The notes beneath the pieces were generated by a model. It was not told the origin of the DNA, searched no databases, and worked only from the letters and a program-made list of their open reading frames with translations. Shown here in pieces: positions 1-12,778 of a DNA stretch of 64,000 bases. The position numbers and the translations under genes were made by a program. This DNA comes from Methanoregula sp. PtaB.Bin085 (GTDB lineage: Archaea > Halobacteriota > Methanomicrobia > Methanomicrobiales > Methanospirillaceae): NCBI RefSeq assembly GCF_002067035.1, contig NZ_MVQB01000046.1, positions 1-64,000 on the forward strand, in the 5' to 3' direction. Every line of letters begins with the position of its first letter. Within the stretch, counting starts at the first letter, position 1.

Positions 1-258
1 GACGAGTACATTGTTACTGAATCCGCAGTCATCCAGGAAGCAACCGGTACTGCACTGTTCAACGTTCTCGAGACCACCGTAACCCCGATCCCGACCACCG
101 TTGTAGCAGTCCAGACAACTGTCGCAACCCCCGTCCCGACCACCATCGCAACCACTGTACCCACCCCGGTCCCGACAACCAAGTCACCCGGCTACGGTGC
201 ACTGATTGCCCTGATCGGCCTCGGTGCAGTTGCGTTCATCGTTGTCCGCAGGCACTGA
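1..258 (+). CDS. C-terminal end of a cell-surface protein with PGF-CTERM-like anchor (partial)
   Basis: The reading frame is open from the first base and ends in TGA at 256-258, so only the last 85 residues are visible. They consist of a Thr/Pro/Val-rich low-complexity linker with repeated TTVxTPVPTT-like units, then a Pro-Gly-Tyr motif, one hydrophobic segment and a basic end (VVRRH). This layout matches PGF-CTERM tails, which in archaea are processed by an archaeosortase and lipid-anchored to the cell surface; the linker is the kind that is O-glycosylated in S-layer-type proteins. The third residue of the motif is Tyr rather than Phe. What the missing main part does cannot be told. Confidence 0.75.
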   Translation, partial: DEYIVTESAVIQEATGTALFNVLETTVTPIPTTVVAVQTTVATPVPTTIATTVPTPVPTTKSPGYGALIALIGLGAVAFIVVRRH

Positions 259-420
259 ACCAAAACCTGAACTTTCTTTTTTTCAATGGTACCGGCCGAC
301 AATTGTCTCCCGTGTATATATCTGCAGGAATGGGAAACCTGAAAATCCGAAGGGGATTCTCCAGTTCCCTTGTTAATACAAAACCGGGCAGGTATTTAAG
401 AAAAAAACAGGAAAACAGTG

Positions 421-924
421 TCAGATGATGTTTTCCGAAAGATCCGGCAGGGGATGGTCCATCCTGGAGTCCCACTGGATCGGGGAGAGTGCCACATCCT
501 GCGGATTACCGGTCAGGAATGTCGTTACCTTCACTGACTCGACGCCGTCCAGTCCCATCAGCCGTCCGGCAAGCGCCTGGATCGTTGTGCTGTTATCTTC
601 GACAAGGAGCACTTCGAGACGCCGGCTCTGGCTTATCGCGGTCTGGAGGGATATGCTTATGCTGTTTTTGTATTCATTCCGTATACCGGCAATCGTTGCC
701 GGCAGATCGTTTTCGGAATATGAATAAACAAGGATAATAACACCTCTCCGCCGGGTATTCTTGTCAGACAGCCACTGGTTGTTGACGGTGTAGGTCCGGA
801 TTGCATCACGGATACCTTCGGAGCGGGATGCATAATGCCGGGCAATAAGGATCCGGTCGAATTCGTCACGCAACTCTTTTGATAACGAGATGCCGATCCG
901 CGAGAGTTCGCTGTTATCGATCAT
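421..924 (-). CDS. NikR-like ribbon-helix-helix protein lacking nickel ligands
   Basis: 167 residues. The N-terminal ribbon-helix-helix (SRIGISLSKEL, then RSEGIRDAIRTY) and the ACT-like effector domain align without gaps to the canonical NikR encoded at 1186-1608. The four nickel ligands of NikR (H76, H87, H89, C95 in E. coli numbering) are Asn83, Gln94, Ala96 and Arg102 here, so high-affinity Ni binding in the usual square-planar site is not expected. About 27 extra residues follow the NikR core. The ATG at 924 is chosen because it lines up with the paralogue's start; an upstream TTG at 990 would add 22 unalignable residues. It probably binds DNA and may answer to another ligand or to the paralogue by heterotetramer formation (inference). 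Confidence 0.8.
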   Translation of the reverse strand: MIDNSELSRIGISLSKELRDEFDRILIARHYASRSEGIRDAIRTYTVNNQWLSDKNTRRRGVIILVYSYSENDLPATIAGIRNEYKNSISISLQTAISQSRRLEVLLVEDNSTTIQALAGRLMGLDGVESVKVTTFLTGNPQDVALSPIQWDSRMDHPLPDLSENII

Positions 925-979
925 GTCCGCATGCTTTGTTATTTTTTGTGATGTTAAGGCTTGTGAAAAATGCTCACTA

Positions 980-1023
980 TTGTAATACAAAGTATAAATT
1001 TATAGAATAATTGTATTTATTAC
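980..1023 (-). promoter_or_regulatory. Promoter of the NikR-like paralogue with palindromes around the TATA box
   Basis: Read on the minus strand, a TATA-like core (TATAAATTTATA, within 992-1003) lies about 70 bases upstream of the ATG at 924. It is flanked by an inverted repeat, AATACAA at 984-990 and TTGTATT at 1011-1017 on the plus strand. An outer pair, GTAATA (982-987) and TATTAC (1018-1023), uses the same half-site as the palindrome in front of the nickel transporter genes. The downstream copy is itself a short palindrome, TTGTAATACAA at 980-990. This suggests control by a NikR-type protein (inference). Confidence 0.45.
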
Positions 1024-1185
1024 TGGCGAAGTACAACTTATCGGGCAGAGTTGGATTTTATCGCAAGGGATTACGGGCTGCTGTATTATGCTCTGTTGCA
1101 GGGAGTGAATCCGTATCGGTTGTATATACAAAATCCAAAAAAGAGACTGGAATTATCCTTTTGTCACTGACCCGGTTCGTGAGAT

Positions 1186-1608
1186 TTAATCTTCGATTGC
1201 TATCGTTGTCAGTTTCACCGATTCGACGCCTTTGTGAGCCATCAGCTTCTCCGCCAGGTTCTTGAGCTGGGCACCATCTCCATGCACGAGGATAACCTCG
1301 AGGCACCGCTCGTGAGTGACATGGGAGTGCAGGGATGCCTTGATAATCTCATGATATTCATGTTCAATTTCGGTGATTGCTTGCAGGAGATTGCGCTGTT
1401 CGTGGTCGTAGACCATGGTAATGACGCCTTCCCGCTCGCCTTTCACATCGGACATCCACTTGTAGTACGTGATATAGGTACGGATTGCGTCACGAATACC
1501 CTCTGACCGGGAAGAGTAACCGCGGTAATTGAGGATTTCATCGAAGCGGTCGAGAAGGTTCTTCGGGAGTGAGATCCCAATCCGGGAGAGGTCGTCTTCC
1601 ATGGGCAT
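1186..1608 (-). CDS. nikR: Nickel-responsive regulator NikR
   Basis: 140 residues, the usual NikR length. A ribbon-helix-helix DNA-binding domain (residues 1-50) is followed by the metal-binding ACT-like domain. All four nickel ligands are present: His83, His94, His96 (LHSH) and Cys102 (RCLEV), matching E. coli H76, H87, H89 and C95. NikR tetramers bind a two-half-site operator when nickel is replete and repress nickel uptake. The ECF nickel transporter genes begin 700 bases away on the other strand and carry a fitting palindrome, so they are the likely target. The ATG at 1608 has a GGTGA a few bases upstream; a second Met two codons in is also possible. Confidence 0.92.
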   Translation of the reverse strand: MPMEDDLSRIGISLPKNLLDRFDEILNYRGYSSRSEGIRDAIRTYITYYKWMSDVKGEREGVITMVYDHEQRNLLQAITEIEHEYHEIIKASLHSHVTHERCLEVILVHGDGAQLKNLAEKLMAHKGVESVKLTTIAIED

Positions 1609-2252
1609 TGATTCACCAATGATGAGAATATCTTATGGATATGTTTTTAAATGTTTTGAAAAAAAGGGGTTTAAGGTTGTACTTGGTAATACTCAGATTT
1701 TGCATCCTCATCCGCTTGCGGTATGCCCATTCTTGAATAAAAATTGCCACGATCCATTTTCCTTTCGGAAAATGAAAAACCAAACTGATCGAGCGCGGAC
1801 ATAATCGTATGTCAGCAATCCAGGCATCGAATGAAATTAGCATAAAATCATACGAAAATATAAAAATCCCGCTGATATGGTAACCAAGGCGATGATCGGA
1901 GTGTTCTATCGTCTGTACCACGATACCATACGGCGATGAACGCATACTACACTATCATCCCCCGGGAAGAATCCACATCCCACTCATCTGGAGATGAACA
2001 CGCGATGACTATAACGAAGAATCCGGGAAAACAAGGACAAAAACCGAAGAAGACGACAGCGGAAAAGCATGCAGCAAAAACCAGTGCAAAGTAAACTCCA
2101 AAGACCAGAAAATAATTTCCTTTCTTTTTGAGAATCGTCCTTTCCTGCTTGCAGGGGATACTCCTGCGGGATTATGGATATAAAATCTGGCATTTTCGTG
2201 ACCAAACCTCAACTGTTTTTTAAAATATTTCTGACGCGATAACCAAAGAACA
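1609..2252. other. AT-rich intergenic region without a recognisable gene
   Basis: About 640 bases between the divergent nikR and nikM genes, clearly more AT-rich than the flanking genes. The open frames on both strands here resemble no family I know and lack convincing ribosome binding sites. The nikR promoter probably lies close to 1640-1660 (TTTAAAAA on the minus strand). Otherwise I see nothing definite. Confidence 0.5.
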
Positions 2253-2297
2253 ACATTTAAAGCATCACAAGTATTACACAATGTCAGAATTGTAATA
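2253..2297 (+). promoter_or_regulatory. nikMNOQ promoter with probable NikR operator
   Basis: A TATA-like TTTAAA (about 2255-2260) is followed by a perfect inverted repeat: TATTACA at 2272-2278 and TGTAATA at 2291-2297, with 12 bases between. With a start point about 25 bases after the TATA box, the palindrome would cover the transcription start, a typical repressor position. Long-spaced two-part palindromes are known for NikR operators. The neighbouring nikR gene makes NikR the most likely ligand (inference). The nikM ATG is at 2317, after a GGTGA at 2308-2312. Confidence 0.55.
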
Positions 2298-2316
2298 ATA
2301 CCTTTGCGGTGAAAAC

Positions 2317-2970
2317 ATGCACATACCCGACGCATTCATTCCAATCTGGCAGGGCGCAATCTACTGGATCATCGCCCTTGTCTTTATCGCACTGGCCCTC
2401 AGGTGGGCACGGAACGAAATGAATGAGGAGAAACTCCCGCTGGTTGCGGTACTGGCAGCCGGCATCTTCGCCCTCCAGTCCTTCAACCTCCCGGTCTCGA
2501 TGGGGACCAGCGGGCACCTTGTTGGCGGGGCGCTTGCAGCGATCATCCTCGGCTCGCCGTTCGCTGCCATCTTCATCCTTACCCTCGTCCTGATCATCCA
2601 GGGGGTCCTGTTCGGTGACGGAGGGATCACCGTGATGGGAGCCAACATCATCAACATGGGCGTCATCGGAGGCTTCACCGGGTACTATACCTTCAAAGGA
2701 CTCATGGGATTAACAAAGAACATGCCGGTCTCGGTCTTCTTCGCCGCATGGCTGGCATGCCTGATTCCCTCCCTTGCGTGTGCGGTCGAGATGGCCATTG
2801 CCGGCACATTCCCGCTCACGGAAGGATTAATCGCGATGGGCATCTACCACGCGATCATCGGGTTCATTGAAGGATTCGTAACCATCGCCGCAATCTATAT
2901 CATCACGGCAGCACGTCCGGATCTTGTCGACACCGGAGTCAGGGCCCCTGCAGGAGCGTCGTCATCATGA
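2317..2970 (+). CDS. nikM: ECF nickel transporter substrate-binding membrane subunit NikM (CbiM family)
   Basis: 217 residues with several membrane segments. The mature-looking N-terminus MHIPDAF carries the His2 that, with the terminal amine, binds Ni or Co in CbiM/NikM proteins. A further metal-pocket motif, GTSGHLVGG, lies near residues 68-76. It is the S-component of an energy-coupling factor transporter that imports nickel, needed by methanogens for coenzyme F430, hydrogenases and CO dehydrogenase. It overlaps nikN by ATGA and is first in the order nikM-nikN-nikO-nikQ. CbiM and NikM cannot be separated by sequence alone. Nickel is preferred because of the nikR neighbour and the absence of cobalamin synthesis genes. 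Confidence 0.88.
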   Translation: MHIPDAFIPIWQGAIYWIIALVFIALALRWARNEMNEEKLPLVAVLAAGIFALQSFNLPVSMGTSGHLVGGALAAIILGSPFAAIFILTLVLIIQGVLFGDGGITVMGANIINMGVIGGFTGYYTFKGLMGLTKNMPVSVFFAAWLACLIPSLACAVEMAIAGTFPLTEGLIAMGIYHAIIGFIEGFVTIAAIYIITAARPDLVDTGVRAPAGASSS

Positions 2971-3311
2971 TGGACAACAAGACCTTCATTATCGCGGGCC
3001 TTGTCGTTGCCCTCCTCATCGGTGTTGTTGCCGTTTTCATGGCATCCGGCGACCCGGACGGACTCGAGAGTACAGCCCTTGTCGTGCAGGGACAAAAGGA
3101 ACTCACCGGTGCCACTCCGGAAGATGCAGAGATTCACGAAGACCTGACCGGGAAGTACAGCTATGAATCCCCCATGCCGGATTACTCCCTCGGTGAATCC
3201 CTTGGATCGGCAGGGGGCATCATTGCGATTGTTGTCGGGACCATCCTCGCGTTTGCGGTCGTCCTTGGGATCTCGTACGGGCTCAAGGCTGCCGGCAAAC
3301 CTGCCAAGTGA
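2967..3311 (+). CDS. nikN: ECF nickel transporter accessory subunit NikN (PDGLE domain)
   Basis: 114 residues: an N-terminal membrane helix (IIAGLVVALLIGVVAVFMA), an external loop with the PDGLES motif, and a C-terminal membrane helix. Two helices joined by a loop with Pro-Asp-Gly-Leu-Glu is the signature of NikN/CbiN-type accessory subunits, which insert the loop into the M subunit and are required for metal uptake. It overlaps nikM by four bases and is followed 43 bases later by the ATPase gene. A T-rich stretch (about 3327-3335) lies in that gap but need not end transcription. Confidence 0.85.
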   Translation: MMDNKTFIIAGLVVALLIGVVAVFMASGDPDGLESTALVVQGQKELTGATPEDAEIHEDLTGKYSYESPMPDYSLGESLGSAGGIIAIVVGTILAFAVVLGISYGLKAAGKPAK

Positions 3312-3354
3312 AACCAACAGGACTTTACCTTTTTTCATCCTATAGCCTGTACTT

Positions 3355-4188
3355 ATGCACCTTATCGAGACCCGCGATCTCTGCTATGTCTACCCGGGAA
3401 AAGTCACAGCACTCAACAACATCAACTTCATAGCCCCGAGGAATGCCCGCATAGCGGTGATCGGCTCGAACGGTGCCGGAAAAAGCACGCTTTTCAAGCA
3501 CTTCAACGGGATATTCCGGCCAACTTCAGGTCAGGTGCTGATCCGCGGTGAACCCATCACGAAACAGAACGTCAAGGAAATCCGGAAGTTCGTGGGCATC
3601 GTCTTCCAGAACCCGGACGACCAGATCTTCGCGCCGACGGTCGAGCAGGACGTTGCTTTCGGCCCCACCAACCTCGGTCTCGATCCCGAGACCATCCACC
3701 ACCGGGTGCACGAGGCGCTTAAGGTCGTCGGGATCGAACATCTTGCGCACCGGGTGCCCCACCACCTGAGCGGAGGCGAGAAGAAGCGGGTTGCGATCGC
3801 CGGTGTTATCGCCATGGAGCCCGAGGTACTGGTGCTGGACGAACCGAACGCCGGCCTGGATCCCCGGGGGGTTGCCGACCTCAACCTCTTCATCAACTCG
3901 CTTGCGAAGAAATTCGGGATGACCGTAATCTTCTCCACACATGATGTCGGGCTCGTCCCCGAGGTTGCGGATTTCATTTACGTTATGGACAAGGGACGGA
4001 TCGTTGCAAGCGGGACGGTCGACGAGATCTTCATCCAGCCGGACATGCTCAAGTCCGTGCGGCTTGACGTTCCGGTGATCCCGAAACTGCTCAAATCCTT
4101 AAAGGAGAACGGCGTGGATGTATCGATGGCATATACCTACGCGGACGCCGAGGCAGCCCTGCTCCGCGCATACGGCAAGCGATCATGA
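3355..4188 (+). CDS. nikO: ECF nickel transporter ATPase NikO (CbiO family)
   Basis: 277 residues, standard for an ECF-type ABC ATPase. Visible motifs are Walker A GSNGAGKST (about residues 38-46), a Q-loop in VFQNPDDQIF, the ABC signature LSGGEKKR, Walker B VLVLDEPNAGLD and the switch histidine in STHD. It powers nickel uptake together with NikQ and NikM. It overlaps nikQ by ATGA, so the two are translationally coupled. The extra 70 or so residues after the H-loop are usual for CbiO-type subunits. Confidence 0.92.
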   Translation: MHLIETRDLCYVYPGKVTALNNINFIAPRNARIAVIGSNGAGKSTLFKHFNGIFRPTSGQVLIRGEPITKQNVKEIRKFVGIVFQNPDDQIFAPTVEQDVAFGPTNLGLDPETIHHRVHEALKVVGIEHLAHRVPHHLSGGEKKRVAIAGVIAMEPEVLVLDEPNAGLDPRGVADLNLFINSLAKKFGMTVIFSTHDVGLVPEVADFIYVMDKGRIVASGTVDEIFIQPDMLKSVRLDVPVIPKLLKSLKENGVDVSMAYTYADAEAALLRAYGKRS

Positions 4189-5012
4189 TCGAGGAACTCT
4201 TTGAGATAGAGCGGGATGCCCAGAAGGACAGCGTTGTCCACCGGCTGGATGCCCGCGTCAAGATCGCCATCGCGTTTGCCGCAATCATAGCCCTTGTTGC
4301 TGTTCCGTATTCTACGATGGTCTATACGATCGGTGCGGTCTTCTTCTGCTTCTTTGCATTTCTCTGGTGCTGCACGCGCCTGTCGCCGGTGACCTACCTC
4401 AAGCGTCTCATATCAATCGTCCCGCTCTGGGGCGTCATCATTTTCTTCCAGATATTCTTAAAAAACAAATACTATACCGACTATCATACGGTCTTAAGTC
4501 TGCCACTCGGGATCAGTATCTATGCCGAATCCATCGAATTCGCCTTCATCCTGCTCGTCAAGTTCATGGTCTGCATCTCGTTCATTATCCTGCTGTCGTC
4601 CACGACCCGGATGCACGACATGCTGGAAGGGGCTGCCCGGATGGGCCTTCCCGCGGAATTCGCGCTTGCGCTCGGGATGATGATACGGTACCTCTTTGTC
4701 TTCGGGTATATGTTCCGCAAGATAAACGAAACGCTGAAGACCAAGTGCTTCGATGCTTTTGACCGCCACCTCCCGTACCGTTACCGGTTGCGACAGCTCG
4801 GGTACATGATCGGCACAATGTTTATCCGGTCGTACGAACAGGGCGAGCGGGTGTATACGAGCATGCTCTGCCGCGGTTACGGGAAAGACAGTTACCTCTT
4901 TGTCCAGAGGAAGCCCCTGAAGGGAACTGAATGGGCCGTCCTCTGCTTCTCGCTGGCCTTTATCACCGTCATCCCCCTTGCGGTCTGGCTCACCTCGTTC
5001 CGCCTTCTCTGA
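4185..5012 (+). CDS. nikQ: ECF nickel transporter transmembrane (T) subunit NikQ (CbiQ family)
   Basis: 275 residues with about five membrane segments and the cytoplasmic coupling region typical of ECF T-components. It has the two Ala-Arg-Gly-like coupling motifs in weakened form (GAARMG near 147 and CRGYG near 227). The early HRLDARVKI segment is also characteristic of CbiQ. It is the last gene of the nickel transporter set. A small unrelated conserved gene follows 50 bases downstream. Confidence 0.88.
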   Translation: MIEELFEIERDAQKDSVVHRLDARVKIAIAFAAIIALVAVPYSTMVYTIGAVFFCFFAFLWCCTRLSPVTYLKRLISIVPLWGVIIFFQIFLKNKYYTDYHTVLSLPLGISIYAESIEFAFILLVKFMVCISFIILLSSTTRMHDMLEGAARMGLPAEFALALGMMIRYLFVFGYMFRKINETLKTKCFDAFDRHLPYRYRLRQLGYMIGTMFIRSYEQGERVYTSMLCRGYGKDSYLFVQRKPLKGTEWAVLCFSLAFITVIPLAVWLTSFRLL

Positions 5013-5062
5013 ATTCCTGCACAATCCGTATGTTTTTCCCCTCCGGTTCCCAAGACTCCGCC

Positions 5063-5371
5063 ATGACAAACCAGTTCGGGCACGGTTTCATCACGAACAT
5101 CATGCTGATCGCAAAACACTTCGGCCTCCCCCCGGAGCAGGCATGGCCGGGCGCCGGGGATCACGCTGAAGGGCTCGTCCTGCCGGAGAAATTCCGGGGG
5201 ACTGACGTCGAAGATCTGACAACCCTTCTGCGCAAGAAAGTGATCTGGCACCAGCCGGGCACCATGGACAAGGAAGATGCCCGGGATGTTCTCATCACGC
5301 TGAACCGTCTTGTCGTGGCAATCGACCGCGAGCTGGGGATCGCGGATGCTGAGGCCGGGGAGTTCCGGTAA
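5063..5371 (+). CDS. Small conserved hypothetical protein
   Basis: 102 residues from the ATG at 5063; an earlier in-frame ATG (4931) lies inside nikQ and would add an unlikely stretch. It has no membrane segment or cysteine motif. The middle (TDVEDLTTLLRKKVIWHQPGTMDKEDARDV, split here only for description) is helical and charged. I do not recognise a family. It follows nikQ on the same strand within 50 bases and may be cotranscribed, but nothing ties it to nickel. Confidence 0.6.
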   Translation: MTNQFGHGFITNIMLIAKHFGLPPEQAWPGAGDHAEGLVLPEKFRGTDVEDLTTLLRKKVIWHQPGTMDKEDARDVLITLNRLVVAIDRELGIADAEAGEFR

Positions 5372-5469
5372 GGAATCCCTGCGTTACCCGGGCCGGAAGG
5401 GAACGTGGGTGGAGCCACCGGTACGGGCAGAGAAAAAAGCGTATCGTTTTTTGGAAAAAAGAGGATGGA

Positions 5470-6135
5470 TTATTTTGTTTCCTGATTTTCGGGTGTCCAC
5501 GTCAGGATGATGCCTTCAATTGTCGTGGTCTTCGCGGTGGCCAGCGTATCCCGCTGTCCTTCCATATAGGCACAGTTCGTGAACTCCATAACCCGGGATT
5601 CTTCAACGTTTCCGTGGGGCTTGACCCAGACATTTACCGTGGCCGTGATATCATTCCCGTTGAACGTGAGATCAAAATCCCCGTTCTTCAGGACCTTTAA
5701 GGTACGGGAGAGGTACGCCGGGTATCCCTTCCCTGCGCCAAAACCGTCTTTCAGGATAACTTCGCCGTTCGCCTTGTTCGTGACCGTAACCTCAAACCAT
5801 GATGTCTGGCTGTAGTCCGAGTAGGTCAGGGTCTTTGTCTGCTTGGTGTTGGGATCGGTAAATACCCTGTTCACGGTCACGTTTTTCGGGACAACGGTGT
5901 AATTGATGAACATCGGAGGATTCTTCTGGGTGAAGGCAAAGGAGGTCCCGTTGTACGCATACGCAGCAGTCTTCGAGAAGATGCTGCAGGTGATATCCTC
6001 GGGAATGGGAGTCCTGGGAGTCGCAACCGTTGCCGGGATGAGGTTATCATCCGATGGCGGTCTCAGGCAACCGGCTGCAGCTACCACGAGAATAATTGCA
6101 AGTGAATAAACCAGGTACGAATATTTAACTGTCAT
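5470..6135 (-). CDS. Predicted surface lipoprotein
   Basis: 221 residues. The N-terminus has a hydrophobic signal segment ending in a lipobox-like AAAGC at about residues 19-23, so a lipid-anchored exported protein is predicted. The rest is Thr/Asn-rich and beta-like, with several N-glycosylation sequons (NGT, NYT, NVT), and ends without an anchor. I recognise no named domain. It is convergent with the small gene ending at 5371 and divergent from gyrB. Confidence 0.7.
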   Translation of the reverse strand: MTVKYSYLVYSLAIILVVAAAGCLRPPSDDNLIPATVATPRTPIPEDITCSIFSKTAAYAYNGTSFAFTQKNPPMFINYTVVPKNVTVNRVFTDPNTKQTKTLTYSDYSQTSWFEVTVTNKANGEVILKDGFGAGKGYPAYLSRTLKVLKNGDFDLTFNGNDITATVNVWVKPHGNVEESRVMEFTNCAYMEGQRDTLATAKTTTIEGIILTWTPENQETK

Positions 6136-10975
<4,840 letters not shown>

Positions 10976-10992
10976 TCTGCTCCAATCCCCCC

Positions 10993-10998
10993 CTTTTT
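10993..10998 (+). terminator. Oligo-T terminator after gyrA
   Basis: A run of six T follows a C-rich stretch 18 bases after the gyrA stop, without a strong hairpin. Such T-runs are typical archaeal termination signals. A promoter-like TATA (GTATATC) for the next gene begins just after it. Confidence 0.4.
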
Positions 10999-11057
10999 TC
11001 AGTATATCCCCATAACCGTTTTTATCGCAGCCGTCCGGAAGGATGTACGGTGAATAT

Positions 11058-11474
11058 ATGTACCGCACCACCTTTACCATTACGACTTCCCGGGAGGGAG
11101 ACATCATCGATCTCACTCCGCAGGTGGAGAAGGCTGTCACCGCCAGCCGGGTAACGACCGGCCTCGTCCATCTCTTCGTGCAGCATTCCACGGCTGCCCT
11201 GACCACCATCGAGTACGAGCCCGGCGTGCTTGCGGACCTTTCACGGGCGCTCTCGGTCCTTGCGCCGGATAACCCTGACTATGCGCATAATACGCGGTGG
11301 GGTGACGGGAACGGGCGTTCGCACGTGAAGGCTGCGCTCGTGGGCCCTTCCCTCACGGTTCCGGTGGAGAACAAAAAACTCCTGTGCGGGACCTGGCAGC
11401 AGATCGTGCTGCTCGAATTCGACGTCAATGCGGGCAGGAGTCGTACCGTGATCTGCACGGTGACCGGGGAGTAA
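11058..11474 (+). CDS. YjbQ family protein (UPF0047)
   Basis: 138 residues, the family's usual size. The hallmarks are the VQHSTAALTTIEYEPG motif, the HVKAALVGPSLTVPVE segment and the closing WQQIVLLEFD. The conserved His and Glu residues form a metal site in solved structures. The family is broadly conserved, and E. coli YjbQ has weak thiamine-phosphate synthase activity; its true role is uncertain. The ATG at 11058 has GGTGA four bases upstream; an ATG at 11043 with adjacent GGAAGG would add five residues. It lies alone between gyrA and a convergent membrane gene. Confidence 0.9.
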   Translation: MYRTTFTITTSREGDIIDLTPQVEKAVTASRVTTGLVHLFVQHSTAALTTIEYEPGVLADLSRALSVLAPDNPDYAHNTRWGDGNGRSHVKAALVGPSLTVPVENKKLLCGTWQQIVLLEFDVNAGRSRTVICTVTGE

Positions 11475-11491
11475 CAATCCCTGTACGAACC

Positions 11492-11752
11492 CTATTCCGC
11501 GATGAAAAACAGCCAGAGCGCCGCGATGACGAGGATATACCCGGAGACACGGGTGAGAATGAAAGTCACGTCGGGAACCTGGGTGATCCCGAAGAGCTGG
11601 ATGCTGTGCGATATGCCGAATAACCCGAACGCGATCCCGATCAGGAACGCGCTGAAGTGCTCCTTTCTTTTAAAGATGACATACCCCATGACAAGGATCA
11701 CGAGGCAGAGAAAAAGATTGATGACAACAACCGGATCTGTTGTGACAGCCAT
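11492..11752 (-). CDS. Small three-helix membrane protein
   Basis: 86 residues made of three hydrophobic segments (about 10-26, 34-54, 63-84) with short polar links and FKRKEHF after the first. It resembles the membrane modules found at the front of sensor proteins in Methanomicrobiales, but no signalling domain follows. It ends 18 bases from the convergent yjbQ gene. Function unknown. Confidence 0.6.
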   Translation of the reverse strand: MAVTTDPVVVINLFLCLVILVMGYVIFKRKEHFSAFLIGIAFGLFGISHSIQLFGITQVPDVTFILTRVSGYILVIAALWLFFIAE

Positions 11753-11885
11753 GATGCCCGCTTCCCCGCGTATGAATTATATTACAACACATATATAACA
11801 GCATTGACCCGGGAGACCTGCATGCCGGTATTCCCCAGCGCCGGTACAGAAAAACCATTAATCATTGGTGACCATATGCACCGGT

Positions 11886-12692
11886 ATGACGGACAGGTTG
11901 CGGGAACTCGTGACCGGGAAGTGTGCAGCACTCGATATCCCGCTTGCGGGATTCGCTCCCGCCAGCCGCTGGGATGAGAGCCTCTTCGAGCCCAGGGTTC
12001 CAGAGACCTTCCGGCCCCGGTCGATCTTTCCTGAGACACAGACCGTCATTGTGATTGGTCTTCCGGTCTCCCTGCCGGTCCTTGAATCCGCCCCGTCGAT
12101 CTGGTATCTCGAGCATTACCGGACGATAAACTCACTGCTCGACCAGGCAGCGTACCGGATCGCCGCGCTGCTCACAGCAGAGGGATCGCCTTCTGTCCCC
12201 CTTCCCCGGGACGGGTACGGCTCGGTCAGCATCCTCAAAGATTGCCCGGTTGCGTTCTTCTCCCACCGCCACGCGGCATTCTTTGCCGGCCTCGGGAACT
12301 TCGGCAACAACAACATGCTCCTGACGCCAGCGTACGGGCCGCGTGTCCGGTTCACCTCGATCCTGACCGCAGCGGACATCGTCCCGGACCCGGTCATCGA
12401 AATGCCGCTCTGCACCCGGTGCGGGCGGTGTGCGGATGCATGTCCTGTCCACGCACTGGACGGCGGGGAATACCCGGCATCTCTCACCGACAAGAAAGCC
12501 TGCGCCACACGATCGGAAGCGCTTGCAAAACGGTTTATCGCACCCTGCGGTCTCTGCATCAGGGTCTGCCCGGTGGGAGAGGACCGCAGACGGTTCGGCC
12601 GGGATGACCCGGCGATCTACGACGAGGGAAACCCGTCTTCTGCACCGCTCCGGAGGGCCTGGGAGCATGTACGGTCCTATGGAGGAAGATGA
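11886..12692 (+). CDS. QueG-like 4Fe-4S double-cluster protein
   Basis: 268 residues from the ATG at 11886. The C-terminal third carries two ferredoxin-type cluster motifs, CTRCGRCADACPVHAL and CGLCIRVCPVGED. The N-terminal part resembles the cobalamin-dependent domain of epoxyqueuosine reductase QueG, but the protein is about 100 residues shorter than QueG. The GNFGNNNMLLTPAYGPRVR segment corresponds to the QueG region before the clusters. Archaea make archaeosine rather than queuosine, so another reductive role is likely. An aldo-keto reductase with its own clusters follows 86 bases downstream and may share the transcript. Confidence 0.75.
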   Translation: MTDRLRELVTGKCAALDIPLAGFAPASRWDESLFEPRVPETFRPRSIFPETQTVIVIGLPVSLPVLESAPSIWYLEHYRTINSLLDQAAYRIAALLTAEGSPSVPLPRDGYGSVSILKDCPVAFFSHRHAAFFAGLGNFGNNNMLLTPAYGPRVRFTSILTAADIVPDPVIEMPLCTRCGRCADACPVHALDGGEYPASLTDKKACATRSEALAKRFIAPCGLCIRVCPVGEDRRRFGRDDPAIYDEGNPSSAPLRRAWEHVRSYGGR

Positions 12693-12778
12693 TCTCCAGC
12701 GATCGTTTCATGATGGCCAAGAAATAGTACTACTATACCGGCCGTTGGCCGGATACCCCTCCGGGAGGAGAACTAATT

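Noticed and set aside
1613-2335. Minus-strand open frames between nikR and nikM
   Set aside because: They lack ribosome binding sites and family resemblance, and the region is AT-rich with no codon pattern like the neighbours.
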